A stretch of 43,483 nt of DNA from Muribaculaceae bacterium (GCA_022509105.1 JAFLTV010000019.1:1-43483); one strand, 5' to 3'; shown: positions 25,391 to 35,390, counted from the first letter of the stretch. Numbers and translations: made by a program. Notes: generated by a model not told the origin, from the sequence alone.

Positions 25391-27148
25391 ATGAAACTTA
25401 ATAATAAAATTTTCAACAAGACTCTCTGTGGCGTGGCAGTTGCCATGATGGGCTTAAGCGCAACATCCTGCGGAGATATGCTTGACCTCAAGCCTCAGGG
25501 AGTTCTCTTCGCCGATCAGATCGGAGAAGAACAGGCGGTCGACCTAATGACAGCTGCTTATGCTACCTTGATGAACCACTATTTCGGCAACAATGAATCG
25601 TTTGCCGGTCCCATCAATAACTGGGTAATCGACCTTCGCAGCGACGATGCAGTTAAAGGTGGTGCAGACGTGACAATGGAAGCTTACATGCATCAGCTTG
25701 AAATCGGCAATGTACTCAGCGACAACGCCATCATCAACTTTAAATGGCTTAACAACTATTTTTCAATTTCACGCTGCAACACCGCTATCCAGACAATTCA
25801 GGATGCCGGACAGATTGCAGACGACGTGAAAGCAAGCTATATAGGGGAAATGAAGACTTTGCGCGCATATTATTATTTTGATATGCTCCGTCTTTTCAAC
25901 AAATTCCCTTATATCGACGAAACTATGAACGCCTCTGAAATACCGGCTGGTAACAAAAGTCGCCAGGAAGTGGCTGAACTTATCAGACAGGATCTTCGTG
26001 ATGCTTACAATGTTTTGCCGGAAACCCAAGCTCTTCCGGGCCGTTTCAATAAATATGTAGCTGCAGGTATCCTTGCACGTGTGGATCTTTTCACAGCAAC
26101 TTCGGAATTCACTTCAAATCCCCAGACTGTCTGGGCTGAGGCCGAACAATATTGCGATTACGTTATAAATAGCGGTAAATATGGTTTGTTTGCTCACTTC
26201 CAGGATATTTCTCTCCCGGAAATGAATAATGGATCTGAATCTGTGATGGCTGTTCAGTTCTCATCCGCCAATCAAGGTGCCATGTATAACTTCAACAACT
26301 GTCTGAACTGCACATATTCAGAAGGCAATATCTATGGCAATGGTGATGATTTCTATCTTGGATCACAAGACCTTGCAAATGCTTTCCGCACAAATGAAAA
26401 CGGACTCCCTTATCTTGACGGTTATACCGGCAACGACATAGTGGGCCGTCTTGACGGAGTTGAAGAGCTTTATCCTATCTACACAGGAAATGTGGATCCG
26501 CGTCTTGACCTCACATTCGGACGTATCGGCATGTACTGGCGTTCTAACCTTGCCAACAGTGGTCAAACTTACGTTTACAATGAAAACTGGTGTCGTAACT
26601 ATAGCCTTTATGGCCAGTTCTCAGGTAAAAAGCCTTATCCGGCACCTTACAACCCGGATGTTGAAATCGGTATCGTTCCCTGGGGTGCTTCAACTCTTAA
26701 TTACATGATTATCCGTTATTCAGATATCCTCTTGATGAAAGCTGAGGCTATGATTGAGCAAAACAAAGATTTCACAACAGCAATCGGCTATGTTAACCAA
26801 GTGCGTCAGAGAGCAGCTAATTCAGTTGATGCTTCCTACACTCCCGTTGACTTAAATCCGGCTTTGGTAAGCTATAACGTTGCTCAATATCCTTTGACAG
26901 GATGGAATCAGGAAAATGCACGTCAGGCGGTTCGTTACGAGCGTCGTCTTGAATTCGCTATGGAGGGTCTCCGTTGGTTCGACCTTCTCCGTTGGGGAAT
27001 TGCTCAGGAAACTGTGACAAATTATTATAACTATGAATCACAATTCCAGACATATTACAATGGCGCATCTCTGAGTGCTTCCACCTACTACTTCCCGATT
27101 CCTCTGGCTCAGGTTGACAACTCTAACGGACTTTATTCCAATAATTAA
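25391..27148 (+). CDS. SusD/RagB-family lipoprotein (fructan locus)
   Basis: A 585-residue SusD-family lipoprotein with a signal ending SATSC (Cys27). It carries the N-terminal CGDMLDLKPQG segment, the helical region MKTLRAYYYFDMLRLFNKFP and the C-terminal RYERRLEFAMEGLRWFDLLR motif typical of the family. It pairs with the SusC encoded 28 bases upstream and should bind fructan chains at the cell surface. Confidence 0.95.
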   Translation: MKLNNKIFNKTLCGVAVAMMGLSATSCGDMLDLKPQGVLFADQIGEEQAVDLMTAAYATLMNHYFGNNESFAGPINNWVIDLRSDDAVKGGADVTMEAYMHQLEIGNVLSDNAIINFKWLNNYFSISRCNTAIQTIQDAGQIADDVKASYIGEMKTLRAYYYFDMLRLFNKFPYIDETMNASEIPAGNKSRQEVAELIRQDLRDAYNVLPETQALPGRFNKYVAAGILARVDLFTATSEFTSNPQTVWAEAEQYCDYVINSGKYGLFAHFQDISLPEMNNGSESVMAVQFSSANQGAMYNFNNCLNCTYSEGNIYGNGDDFYLGSQDLANAFRTNENGLPYLDGYTGNDIVGRLDGVEELYPIYTGNVDPRLDLTFGRIGMYWRSNLANSGQTYVYNENWCRNYSLYGQFSGKKPYPAPYNPDVEIGIVPWGASTLNYMIIRYSDILLMKAEAMIEQNKDFTTAIGYVNQVRQRAANSVDASYTPVDLNPALVSYNVAQYPLTGWNQENARQAVRYERRLEFAMEGLRWFDLLRWGIAQETVTNYYNYESQFQTYYNGASLSASTYYFPIPLAQVDNSNGLYSNN

Positions 27149-27177
27149 TATCCTCAATCCTCTAATATTATTTGAAT

Positions 27178-28665
27178 ATGAACAAATTAATGAAATATAG
27201 TTTGTCAATAGCCACAATGGCTATTGCAGGGATGTTTGGAGCATGTACGGATATCGCCACAGAGATTCCGGAATTGCCGAATCTCCCTACAGTCAGCAAT
27301 CTGAAAGCTGAAGTGGCAAATCGTGTTGTAAATCTTTCATGGACCCTTCCCTCTTCATCAAAGAAAATCGAGGGAGTTACTCTGAAAGTCAACAATAACA
27401 CAGAAGTAGGTCTTGACGCTACCGCCACATCATATTCTGTGGTTGGTCAGCCGATGGAAGATGAATATATGTATACCGTGAAAGTGAAATATGAGGGAGG
27501 CTATATGTCCGAAGGCCAGTCTGTAATTGCAACTGTACCTTATGAACAACTTGCCGATCTCACAAGCTTCACTGTTTCCAACATAGAGAAAAGAAACGTG
27601 ACCTTCTCCTGGACTCTTCCAAATGCAAGCGGCATAACCGGAGTATGGGTAGGCTTAGACGGTGAGGAAAGCGGTACAGTTTTCAATATCAGTGAATATC
27701 CCAACGGAGCCACTATTGGAGGACAGAAGACAGGCGTCGACCTTAAATTCAGAGCTAAAGTTATCTATGACGAAGCTTATTATTCCGATGGTATCGTTGT
27801 AAACACCGCTCTTCCTGAAATGGAAGTGAGAGTAGGATACCTGCTTCTTGCCGATTCTCCGGCAGATCTTCCCGATGACGATGAACTCGCGGCAGCCGCA
27901 TGGTTTAACGATAATTATGTAGAGACCGACAAGGGCGACTTTATCCCGGTGGCTGAACTTCCCAACATAGATTTCGATGAATATGGCGTTATCTGGATTG
28001 AAGTTGACAGAGTGGGACTTGCATTAGGATGGCAGAATCTTCCGGCTAATCTTGTGAGCGAAACCACCCTCAATGCACTTAAGGCATACGGCCTTAACGG
28101 AGGCAGTCTCTATCTGGCCAACATGGCGACTCAAATGACAGTGCCATTGGGAATCGTGCCTGAAAATATGCCTGTCAATATCTTTGGCAGCGGAGACGGC
28201 GATCCTAACAATGCCGACCTTTGGTCGATAAATCCTCATCTCGGCTGGATCTTCCAAAACGAAGGCAGATACTATGACAGAGCTTCTCACGCTGTCTATG
28301 AAGGTCTGGCTTTCGAAATGGTTAACGGTTATGAATATTCCTCACTACCATTGTTGGGAGGCACAGGTAAAGAAGACCATAACTCCATGTGGGACCTTAA
28401 TCCCTATTGGAATGAAGCCGGAAACCCAGCTCCCGACTGTGTGAAATGGTTTGAAAACACAACTAATTCCCAGGTTTTGGCAGTGTGGGGCCAGGTTGCC
28501 GACCACTGTGTAGCCGGTATGGTTGATTTCAGCGGAAACGCCGTTCATGGAAAATGTATTGCAATGGGTCTTGGCGCTTATGAATGGCATGTAAACGCCG
28601 GCGTCAATCCTTATCAAGGCAATATCGAAAAATTGACGGAAAATATACTTAATTACTTGAAATAA
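27178..28665 (+). CDS. Surface lipoprotein with fibronectin-like repeats and DUF4960-type domain
   Basis: A 495-residue lipoprotein counted from ATG 27178; an in-frame TTG at 27172 is less likely. The signal ends MFGAC (Cys23). Two fibronectin/Ig-like repeats follow (about 36-120 and 125-210), each with a VSNLKAEVANRVVNLSW-like start. A C-terminal domain of about 280 residues comes next, which I take for DUF4960. A protein of this kind sits in the same place in the Bacteroides levan locus, where it binds levan at the surface. It lacks catalytic motifs I recognise, so a binding role is the best reading. Confidence 0.7.
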   Translation: MNKLMKYSLSIATMAIAGMFGACTDIATEIPELPNLPTVSNLKAEVANRVVNLSWTLPSSSKKIEGVTLKVNNNTEVGLDATATSYSVVGQPMEDEYMYTVKVKYEGGYMSEGQSVIATVPYEQLADLTSFTVSNIEKRNVTFSWTLPNASGITGVWVGLDGEESGTVFNISEYPNGATIGGQKTGVDLKFRAKVIYDEAYYSDGIVVNTALPEMEVRVGYLLLADSPADLPDDDELAAAAWFNDNYVETDKGDFIPVAELPNIDFDEYGVIWIEVDRVGLALGWQNLPANLVSETTLNALKAYGLNGGSLYLANMATQMTVPLGIVPENMPVNIFGSGDGDPNNADLWSINPHLGWIFQNEGRYYDRASHAVYEGLAFEMVNGYEYSSLPLLGGTGKEDHNSMWDLNPYWNEAGNPAPDCVKWFENTTNSQVLAVWGQVADHCVAGMVDFSGNAVHGKCIAMGLGAYEWHVNAGVNPYQGNIEKLTENILNYLK

Positions 28666-28673
28666 ACGTTATA

Positions 28674-28705
28674 GGCCATGGAAGGGTTGCTCCTCTCCAT
28701 GGTCC
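28674..28705 (+). other. Intergenic hairpin between lipoprotein and GH32 genes
   Basis: GGCCATGGA (28674-28682) pairs with TCCATGGTCC (28696-28705) with one bulged base. No U-tract follows, so it is more likely an mRNA-stabilising or processing element within the operon than a terminator. Confidence 0.5.
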
Positions 28706-28723
28706 CTAATTAAAATCCTGAAT

Positions 28724-31126
28724 ATGAAAAAAACTCTACCAATCCTAATGTCTGTTGTCATGGCTGTGCCGGCAACATTCGCAGCAGATCTTATAACTCA
28801 CGTTCCTATGGAAGGAGATTCCTTCAAGCGCTTCAAGGAAACTGTGAGCGGAAATAATCTCAGTTTCTTCGGCAAGCACTCAGTGGAGAATATTCCCGGT
28901 GCTGTTGGAAAAGCATTGCGCTTTGACGGCTATTCCACATATATCGAAGGAGAGATAGCCCCCTATGATCCCACAGAGGGCACTACTTTCTCAATGTGGG
29001 TTGCTCCCGAAACCTATCCTATAGTGGAGCATGATATAGCCACAACCGAAAAGATCACTTTGGCAGGAAATATCAATAAGGAGACACGCAACGGATGGGC
29101 TTTCAGCTTAGGCAAAAATGGCAACTATTCTTTCGATTGCTATATTGGAGGATGGGCTTTTTCCGTGGAGGCAACCGATCTTCTACCCACTTATGAATGG
29201 AGCCGCCTCGTGGCTGTAAATGATCCGGCAAGCGGCAAGCTTTCCCTTTATAGAAACGGGGAACTGGTAGGCGAGGCTAAAAGCTCGGGACCTATAAGCA
29301 ATGACGCCACAACTATAAGTATCGGTAAAACAAGAAGCGCGGTGGCAGGTGATTTTCAGTTGAACACGTTCAACGGTCTAATCGACGAGGTGATGGTTTA
29401 TGACGGTATTCTGTCAAATGAAGAGATTGCAATGGCCGATCCGGAAAATGCAGCTGATCTTTCAATTCCGGAATCGCGTTTTGAAAAAGATCTTCTACGT
29501 CCTAAATTTCACGGAATGCCGGGAGCAAACTGGACAAATGAATCTCACGGTATGGTCTATTCCGGCGGCAAATATCATATATTCTTCCAAAAAAATGCCA
29601 ACGGGCCATATATGTCTCGTCTTCACTGGGGACATATCTCCAGCGAAAATCTTTATGACTGGACTGAAGAACAGATAGCTCTCGCTCCGGGAGAAAGCTA
29701 CGACACAAAGGGATGTTGGAGCGGATGTGTCTTCGTTGATGATGAGATCACGGGCGGCAAGCCTTATATAATTTACACAGGCGTTGACTATGAAAGAGCC
29801 CGCATAATCATGGCTTCTCCGGAAGATGACGATCTTATTTACTGGAACAAGGAGGGTATAATTATCGATGGACGTCCTTCGGGTCTTTCAGATGATTTCC
29901 GTGACCCATATTTCTTCCGCAATGGCAACGATGCTTATATCATAGTGGGCACGTCAAAAGAAGGTGTGGGAGCTGTGACCTTACATAAATATAATCAGGC
30001 TACCAAGACATGGAGCAACGACGGAAGCATTTTCTTCTCAGGCAATAACGCCAACGAATCCGGCACATTCTGGGAGATGCCGAATATCACTAAAATGGAA
30101 AACGGCAAATGGCTTTTCACAGTTACTCCGCAGAACACTTCAAAAGGAGTTCTGGTGTTATATTGGACCGGAGATATTTCTGCCGACGGTAAATTTATCC
30201 CCGACAACGAACAACCCCGAGAATTGGAACTTGTAAACGGTCAGGGCTACGGTCTGCTTTCTCCAACAATATATCAACACGACGGCAAAACCATCATGTT
30301 GGGAATTGTGCCCGACAAGCTTCCAACTTCGGATAATTGTAATCTGGGATGGGCCCACTTATATTCTTTCCCGAGAGAAATCAGTCTTGCAGAAGACGGG
30401 ACATTGATTCAGAAACCCTATTCAGGATTATCAGAACTAAGAAACGAGGCAGCTTTTGAAGCCACAGGACTGGAAGTCAATGGCAATCAGCACATCAACG
30501 GCATCAGCGGACGTCAGATTGAATTGGAAGGAAACTTTGAAATCGGAAGCAATCCTTTCGGATTCAAGTTTTTCCAGAACAGTAAAGGATCTGCCAAGCT
30601 GACTTATAATCCGGCCACCAACCGTTTGGAATTGAATGTGAACAATATCAACAGAAAGAAAAACGACGGCAACAGTTTCAACGGAGTCTATGCATGTGTG
30701 CTTCCGGAAACATTGAAAGCCGGAGACATATTGAAACTTAATGTTTTCATTGACGGTTCGATTGTGGATATTTTTGTAAACGATAAATATGCGACATCAA
30801 TTCGTGTTTACCCCACAGATTCAGATGCCGACGGCGTTGAGGTGTTCTCGGAAGGCGGCGTGGTGAAGGCAGAATCCATGAGAGCATGGAATCTTGGAGC
30901 GGATAATTCCGGCAACGGTGAGGAGCCGGGGATAGATCCTGATCCTGAAAATCCTGATGCAGGTGTTGATTCTGTGATCGTCAGTCCTTTTGATATAGTC
31001 AATGTATATAATGTGTCGGGAGTTATCGTAAAAAAGTCGGTAATGGCTGCGGAAGCCCTCAATGAACTCCCAAAGGGTATCTACATACTTAAAAGCTCAG
31101 CCGGATCGAAGAAAATAGTGAAATAA
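28724..31126 (+). CDS. GH32 fructan hydrolase with LamG-like N-terminus, altered nucleophile motif and type IX-like tail
   Basis: An 800-residue secreted protein. A signal peptide (PATFAA) is followed by a LamG/concanavalin-like domain (about 22-240), a GH32 five-blade propeller (about 255-560), a beta-sandwich (about 565-725), an Asp/Pro/Gly-rich linker (GIDPDPENPD) and a tail ending GIYILKSSAGSKKIVK. GH32 landmarks are FRDP with Asp394 (transition-state stabiliser) and WEMPN with Glu451 (acid/base). The usual nucleophile block WMNDPNG reads WTNESHG at 270-276, with Glu273 where Asp is standard. The tail resembles type IX secretion sorting domains. It completes a fructan locus and should act on levan or inulin, but the variant active site leaves activity uncertain. 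Confidence 0.88.
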   Translation: MKKTLPILMSVVMAVPATFAADLITHVPMEGDSFKRFKETVSGNNLSFFGKHSVENIPGAVGKALRFDGYSTYIEGEIAPYDPTEGTTFSMWVAPETYPIVEHDIATTEKITLAGNINKETRNGWAFSLGKNGNYSFDCYIGGWAFSVEATDLLPTYEWSRLVAVNDPASGKLSLYRNGELVGEAKSSGPISNDATTISIGKTRSAVAGDFQLNTFNGLIDEVMVYDGILSNEEIAMADPENAADLSIPESRFEKDLLRPKFHGMPGANWTNESHGMVYSGGKYHIFFQKNANGPYMSRLHWGHISSENLYDWTEEQIALAPGESYDTKGCWSGCVFVDDEITGGKPYIIYTGVDYERARIIMASPEDDDLIYWNKEGIIIDGRPSGLSDDFRDPYFFRNGNDAYIIVGTSKEGVGAVTLHKYNQATKTWSNDGSIFFSGNNANESGTFWEMPNITKMENGKWLFTVTPQNTSKGVLVLYWTGDISADGKFIPDNEQPRELELVNGQGYGLLSPTIYQHDGKTIMLGIVPDKLPTSDNCNLGWAHLYSFPREISLAEDGTLIQKPYSGLSELRNEAAFEATGLEVNGNQHINGISGRQIELEGNFEIGSNPFGFKFFQNSKGSAKLTYNPATNRLELNVNNINRKKNDGNSFNGVYACVLPETLKAGDILKLNVFIDGSIVDIFVNDKYATSIRVYPTDSDADGVEVFSEGGVVKAESMRAWNLGADNSGNGEEPGIDPDPENPDAGVDSVIVSPFDIVNVYNVSGVIVKKSVMAAEALNELPKGIYILKSSAGSKKIVK

Positions 31127-31213
31127 GCTATACCGTATCTTAAAAAGCAACGCTAAAAATAAACAATCTCAGTCAAGAAGCATCATAAGCTTAAGATAAA
31201 GAAAACTCTATTG

Positions 31214-31260
31214 GAGCCGCCAATATACTGACTTTCTGCTTGTCAGTACATTGGTGGCTC
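31214..31260 (+). terminator. Long hairpin after the GH32 gene
   Basis: A 19-base arm at 31214-31232 (GAGCCGCCAATATACTGAC) pairs with 31242-31260 around a 9-base loop, with one G-U pair and one mismatch. It ends 134 bases past the GH32 stop. No T-run follows, so termination is likely but not certain. The rest of the 265-base gap to the sigma gene shows no gene. Confidence 0.6.
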
Positions 31261-31391
31261 AGTTATATTATCAGAAGAAGCATTTGAAACTATTTGAAGC
31301 CTTTTGCGTCTTATAAGTGTTTGAGTTGTTTCTATAGTTAGTTTTTATTTAATTTCAATAAAAATTGGGAACGGCTCTTAATAAATTATTT

Positions 31392-31886
31392 ATGAGTGGC
31401 ATTAGTAAAGAAAAGGAATTTGAAGATGCGGTGGGGCAATACGGAGATTTAATAAATAAAATCTGTTTTTATTTCTCTGACGACACCGTTGAATTCAACG
31501 ACCTTCGACAGGAAGTTCTCTTTAATATATGGCGAGGATGGGATCATTTCCTACAAAATTCCAAACGTTCCACGTGGATCTATCGTGTCAGTTTCAACAC
31601 ATGCATCTCCTTTCAACGTAAAGAAAAGAAATTCAAGAAGACGCTTCCATTGGAAAATGTGTTGGAAAATCGAGTGGATGATTCAGAGGATAAGAAGGAT
31701 AAATATAAGGTGCTTTTTTCACTGATAAAGATGCTCCCATACAATGACAGAGCCATACTTTTGATGTGGCTTGACGAAAAAAGTTATGAAGAGATTTCCG
31801 AGCTGACAGGGCTGAACCGTAACACGGTGGCCACACGTTTGAAGAGAATAAAAGAAAAGCTTGTTAAAATGAATACCGAAAATTGA
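31392..31886 (+). CDS. ECF-type RNA polymerase sigma factor
   Basis: A 164-residue sigma-70 family protein with region 2 at about 20-80 (FNDLRQEVLFNIWRGWDHF, STWIYRVSFNT) and region 4 at about 110-158 (SYEEISELTGLNRNTVATRL). There is no region 3, as in extracytoplasmic-function sigma factors. I prefer ATG 31392 to an upstream in-frame TTG at 31365. The next gene, a four-helix membrane protein, follows within six bases, so it is a candidate for the cognate anti-sigma factor or sensor. Target genes cannot be inferred; it stands apart from the fructan locus by a hairpin. Confidence 0.92.
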   Translation: MSGISKEKEFEDAVGQYGDLINKICFYFSDDTVEFNDLRQEVLFNIWRGWDHFLQNSKRSTWIYRVSFNTCISFQRKEKKFKKTLPLENVLENRVDDSEDKKDKYKVLFSLIKMLPYNDRAILLMWLDEKSYEEISELTGLNRNTVATRLKRIKEKLVKMNTEN

Positions 31887-31891
31887 AAATC

Positions 31892-32476
31892 ATGCAGCAA
31901 TATCAAGAAAACATAGAAAATATAGAAGGCTTAAAAGAAATGTGGAAGGAAATCAATATGCGCCTGGGCAACCTTGAAGAGGAAAATAAAAGATTGGCCC
32001 GAAGAGTGATGAATTCCAAATATAAGTCTGCCAAAAACAGATTAATAAGCAAATATTGCGGATTTATCGTATTGGAAGGCTTTATGATTTTGGTTATGTT
32101 TCCATTTTTTTATTTAAATCCCGAGATAAACGAAACCTACCGATGGCCGGCCTTTATATATTGGACCCTTTTCTTTCTGGGAGAACTTATTGTTGACACT
32201 TATCTGATGCTGAAGGTGAGGTCAATGGATATTTATAACTCGTCGATCCAAGAAATTTCTGAAACAGCTGCAGCCAATTGGAGAATTCATAAGATCGCAA
32301 TTATTATCGGGCTTCCTGTTGCCATAGGTGCGGTAATATTATTAGCACTGGCAATGGAGGCCAACCAATATTTGATATTCGGAATGATAGTGGGTGGGTT
32401 TATTGGTTTGATTATCGGTGTGTATCAGCTTATGAAATTCATGAAATATTATCACCTTCTGCAATCTCCGGATTAA
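31892..32476 (+). CDS. Four-helix membrane protein paired with the ECF sigma factor
   Basis: A 194-residue protein with an N-terminal coiled coil (about 5-45, rich in Glu, Lys and Asn) and four hydrophobic helices at about 56-74, 86-106, 133-154 and 160-180. I chose ATG at 31892; a TTG at 31883 would overlap the sigma stop. I recognise no zinc-binding anti-sigma motif (HxxxCxxC), so it is not a standard ZAS anti-sigma factor. The cytoplasmic coiled coil could hold the sigma factor at the membrane; this rests only on gene order. Confidence 0.75.
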   Translation: MQQYQENIENIEGLKEMWKEINMRLGNLEEENKRLARRVMNSKYKSAKNRLISKYCGFIVLEGFMILVMFPFFYLNPEINETYRWPAFIYWTLFFLGELIVDTYLMLKVRSMDIYNSSIQEISETAAANWRIHKIAIIIGLPVAIGAVILLALAMEANQYLIFGMIVGGFIGLIIGVYQLMKFMKYYHLLQSPD

Positions 32477-32517
32477 GAATTGTGGAAGGGTTTAAAACAG
32501 TTTATCTCATACATAAT

Positions 32518-32551
32518 AAAATAGCGGCGTCGGGATTGACGCCGCTATTTT
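32518..32551. terminator. Bidirectional terminator between the sigma pair and sdhB
   Basis: AAAATAGCGGCGTC (32518-32531) and GACGCCGCTATTTT (32538-32551) form a perfect 14-bp stem with a 6-base loop. A-runs and T-runs flank it, so it serves both converging transcripts. Confidence 0.92.
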
Positions 32552-32569
32552 ATTGAGTGAAATTAAAAA

Positions 32570-33328
32570 TCAGTCTTTGATCTTGGCTGCACCGAAAAGA
32601 CGGTTCATGCGTCCGATGTTGGCCAACGGGATAAGTTTCGGACATTCCGCAGCACAAGCACCTGTGTTTGTGCAGTTACCGAATCCGAGTTCATCCATCT
32701 TCTTAACCATTGCTTTCACGCGACGAGCAGTCTCAACCTGACCTTGCGGCAGATGTGAGAACTGTGTTACTTTAGCAGCCACGAAAAGCATTGCGGAACT
32801 GTTTTTACAAGCAGCAACGCAAGCACCGCAACCAATGCAACTTGCTGAATCCATAGCTGCGTCAGCCTCCACTTTGGCAATCGGAAGGTCGTTGGCATCC
32901 TGAGCTCCACCGCAGTTGAAGGAAACATATCCTCCGGCCTGCTGGATCTTGTCGAATGCGTTACGGTCTACCATAAGGTCTTTGATCACCGGGAAAGCAG
33001 CTGATCTCCAAGGCTCGACTGTGATAGTCTCGCCGTTTTGGAAACGACGCATATAGAGCTGACAGGTAGTGGCGCCAACGGCGGGTCCGTGAGGATGTCC
33101 GTTGATATAGAGCGAACACATACCGCAGATGCCTTCACGACAGTCGTGGTCGAACGCTATGGGTTCCTGACCTTGGTCTACAAGGCGTTCATTCAGGATA
33201 TCGAGGGTCTCGAGGAATGATGTGTCGGGAGTTGTCTCCACATCATTGTAAGTCACAAACCCTCCTTTAGCCTTCGGGTTTGCCTGACGCCAAACCTTGA
33301 GGTTTACTTTCATTATTTTATCATCCAT
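32570..33328 (-). CDS. sdhB: Succinate dehydrogenase/fumarate reductase iron-sulfur subunit
   Basis: A 252-residue subunit. CREGICGMC (Cys63, 68, 71) and Cys89 ligate the 2Fe-2S centre. CIGCGAC (Cys164, 167, 170) with CxxxCP later in the chain ([13 protein letters not shown]) serve the 4Fe-4S and 3Fe-4S centres. It passes electrons between the flavoprotein and the membrane cytochrome b. In this group the complex can run as fumarate reductase in anaerobic succinate production. It is the last gene of the C-A-B operon, 35 bases after the flavoprotein. Confidence 0.96.
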   Translation of the reverse strand: MDDKIMKVNLKVWRQANPKAKGGFVTYNDVETTPDTSFLETLDILNERLVDQGQEPIAFDHDCREGICGMCSLYINGHPHGPAVGATTCQLYMRRFQNGETITVEPWRSAAFPVIKDLMVDRNAFDKIQQAGGYVSFNCGGAQDANDLPIAKVEADAAMDSASCIGCGACVAACKNSSAMLFVAAKVTQFSHLPQGQVETARRVKAMVKKMDELGFGNCTNTGACAAECPKLIPLANIGRMNRLFGAAKIKD

Positions 33329-33363
33329 ACTGGTATATTCTGTTAAAAGTCCGGAGGGACGGT

Positions 33364-35385
33364 TTATGACTTATAGTTACGGGTTTGAACCTTAATAGCC
33401 TCATATCTGAGTGGTTCTTTGATTAATGTAGGAGCTTTACCGTCGCTGCCGGCATAATTCCAGCAGCTGACATAGAAGCAATTGTTGTCATCACGTTTGG
33501 CTTCGCCTTCCTCGGTCTGATATTCTTCGCGGAAGTGGCCTCCACAGCTTTCATTTCTGCTCAAGGCATCATAAGCTATAAGCTCGCCCATGGTGATGAA
33601 GTCGTTAAGACGGAAGGCCTTGTCGAGCTCGATATTCATGCCATCCTTGCTGCCCGGAATCTTGAGATCGGTTTCAAACACTTTTCTCAAATCATTAAGC
33701 TTCTTGATAGCGGTTTCGAGTCCTTGTTTGGTGCGGCCCATTCCGACATATTCCCACATTATATGACCCAGTTCCTTATGGATGGAATCTACTGAACGGT
33801 TGCCCTTGATGTTCATGAGATGATCCTGCACTTCCTCACATTTCTTTTCAGCTTCAGCAAATTCCGGAAGATCTGTTGAGAAGCGGGGCACTGAAATCTG
33901 GTCGCTCAGATAATTCTGGATAGTGTAGGGAAGAACGAAGTAACCGTCGGCGAGACCTTGCATAAGAGCTGAAGCACCAAGACGGTTAGCTCCGTGGTCA
34001 GAGAAGTTACATTCGCCGATTGCAAAGAGACCCTTCACAGATGTCTGGAGTTCATAGTCTACCCAAAGGCCGCCCATTGTATAGTGGATTGCCGGGAAGA
34101 TCATCATCGGATTGTAGTATTCCATACCGTCTGTTTCGCGAGCCATTTCGCCCGGATTCACGTCTGTGATTTCCTCATACATATCGAAAAGGTTGCCATA
34201 ACGCTGACGCACTACGTCTATACCGAGACGGTTGATAGCTTCAGAGAAGTCAAGGAATACGGCGAGACCTGTGTTGTTGACACCATAACCTGCGTCACAT
34301 CTTTCTTTAGCTGCACGAGAGGCAACATCGCGAGGCACAAGGTTACCGAACGCCGGATATCTGCGTTCCAGATAATAGTCGCGGTCTTCTTCGTTGATAT
34401 CGCTACCCTTTATCAGGCCCTTCTGAAGTTTTTCTGCATCTTCTTTTTTCTTCGGCACCCAGATTCTTCCGTCGTTACGCAGAGATTCCGACATAAGAGT
34501 CAGTTTCGACTGTTTGTCACCGTGAACCGGGATACAAGTCGGGTGGATCTGCACATAAGCCGGGTTTGCAAAATAGGCACCTTTTCTATAGGCTGCCATT
34601 GCTGCGGAAACGTTGCAAGCCATGGCGTTTGTGGAAAGGAAGTAGGTGTTGCCGTATCCGCCGGTTGCAAGAACCACAGCGTGGGCTGCAAAGCGTTCGA
34701 ATTTACCTGTTACAAGATTCTTGGCTATGATGCCTCTTGCGCGTTCCACACCGTCTTTATCTTTCACAAGCACAACATCGTGCATTTCATAACGGTTGAA
34801 GCTCTTTACCTTGCCCGCTTTGATCTGGCGGTTGAGTGAAGAATAAGCACCGAGAAGGAGCTGCTGGCCGGTCTGACCTTTGGCATAGAATGTGCGGCTC
34901 ACCTGTGCTCCACCGAAAGAACGGTTGGCAAGAAGACCGCCGTATTCGCGTGCGAAAGGCACACCCTGTGCCACACATTGGTCGATGATATTATTGGAAA
35001 CTTCAGCCAGACGATAGACATTTGCTTCACGAGCACGATAGTCGCCACCCTTAACAGTGTCATAGAATAGGCGATACACAGAGTCACCGTCGTTCTGATA
35101 GTTTTTAGCTGCATTTATACCACCCTGCGCTGCAATGGAGTGAGCGCGGCGGGGGCTATCCTGGATACAAAAGTTTAATACGTTGAAACCCAGCTCAGCA
35201 AGAGTGGAAGCTGCGGAAGCGCCGGCAAGACCGGTGCCGACAACTATCACGTCAAGACGACGCTTGTTGGCCGGATTCACGAGCTTCTGGTGGGCCTTGT
35301 AGTTGGTCCATTTCTCAGCGATCGGACCCTCCGGAATCTTTGATTCTTCCGGACTCATAATTCTCACTTTATCTTGTGTTTCCAT
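33364..35385 (-). CDS. sdhA: Succinate dehydrogenase/fumarate reductase flavoprotein subunit
   Basis: A 673-residue flavoprotein. [19 protein letters not shown] (about 48-66) binds FAD, and AHSIAAQGG holds the His (82) expected to link FAD covalently. HPTCIPV and the [10 protein letters not shown] block belong to the active site and FAD domain. It oxidises succinate or reduces fumarate at the cytoplasmic face. The long insertion-bearing form is that of the Bacteroidetes/epsilon-type enzymes. It starts five bases after the cytochrome subunit. Confidence 0.96.
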   Translation of the reverse strand: METQDKVRIMSPEESKIPEGPIAEKWTNYKAHQKLVNPANKRRLDVIVVGTGLAGASAASTLAELGFNVLNFCIQDSPRRAHSIAAQGGINAAKNYQNDGDSVYRLFYDTVKGGDYRAREANVYRLAEVSNNIIDQCVAQGVPFAREYGGLLANRSFGGAQVSRTFYAKGQTGQQLLLGAYSSLNRQIKAGKVKSFNRYEMHDVVLVKDKDGVERARGIIAKNLVTGKFERFAAHAVVLATGGYGNTYFLSTNAMACNVSAAMAAYRKGAYFANPAYVQIHPTCIPVHGDKQSKLTLMSESLRNDGRIWVPKKKEDAEKLQKGLIKGSDINEEDRDYYLERRYPAFGNLVPRDVASRAAKERCDAGYGVNNTGLAVFLDFSEAINRLGIDVVRQRYGNLFDMYEEITDVNPGEMARETDGMEYYNPMMIFPAIHYTMGGLWVDYELQTSVKGLFAIGECNFSDHGANRLGASALMQGLADGYFVLPYTIQNYLSDQISVPRFSTDLPEFAEAEKKCEEVQDHLMNIKGNRSVDSIHKELGHIMWEYVGMGRTKQGLETAIKKLNDLRKVFETDLKIPGSKDGMNIELDKAFRLNDFITMGELIAYDALSRNESCGGHFREEYQTEEGEAKRDDNNCFYVSCWNYAGSDGKAPTLIKEPLRYEAIKVQTRNYKS

Positions 35386-35390
35386 ATCGC

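Noticed and set aside
31365..31391. TTG start of the ECF sigma factor at 31365
   Set aside because: The ATG at 31392 gives a normal-length product; the extra residues add no conserved sequence.
33994..34839. A 281-codon plus-strand open frame opposite sdhA
   Set aside because: It lies wholly inside the well-supported flavoprotein gene in the antisense direction, has no domain I recognise, and is a typical shadow of its codon use.
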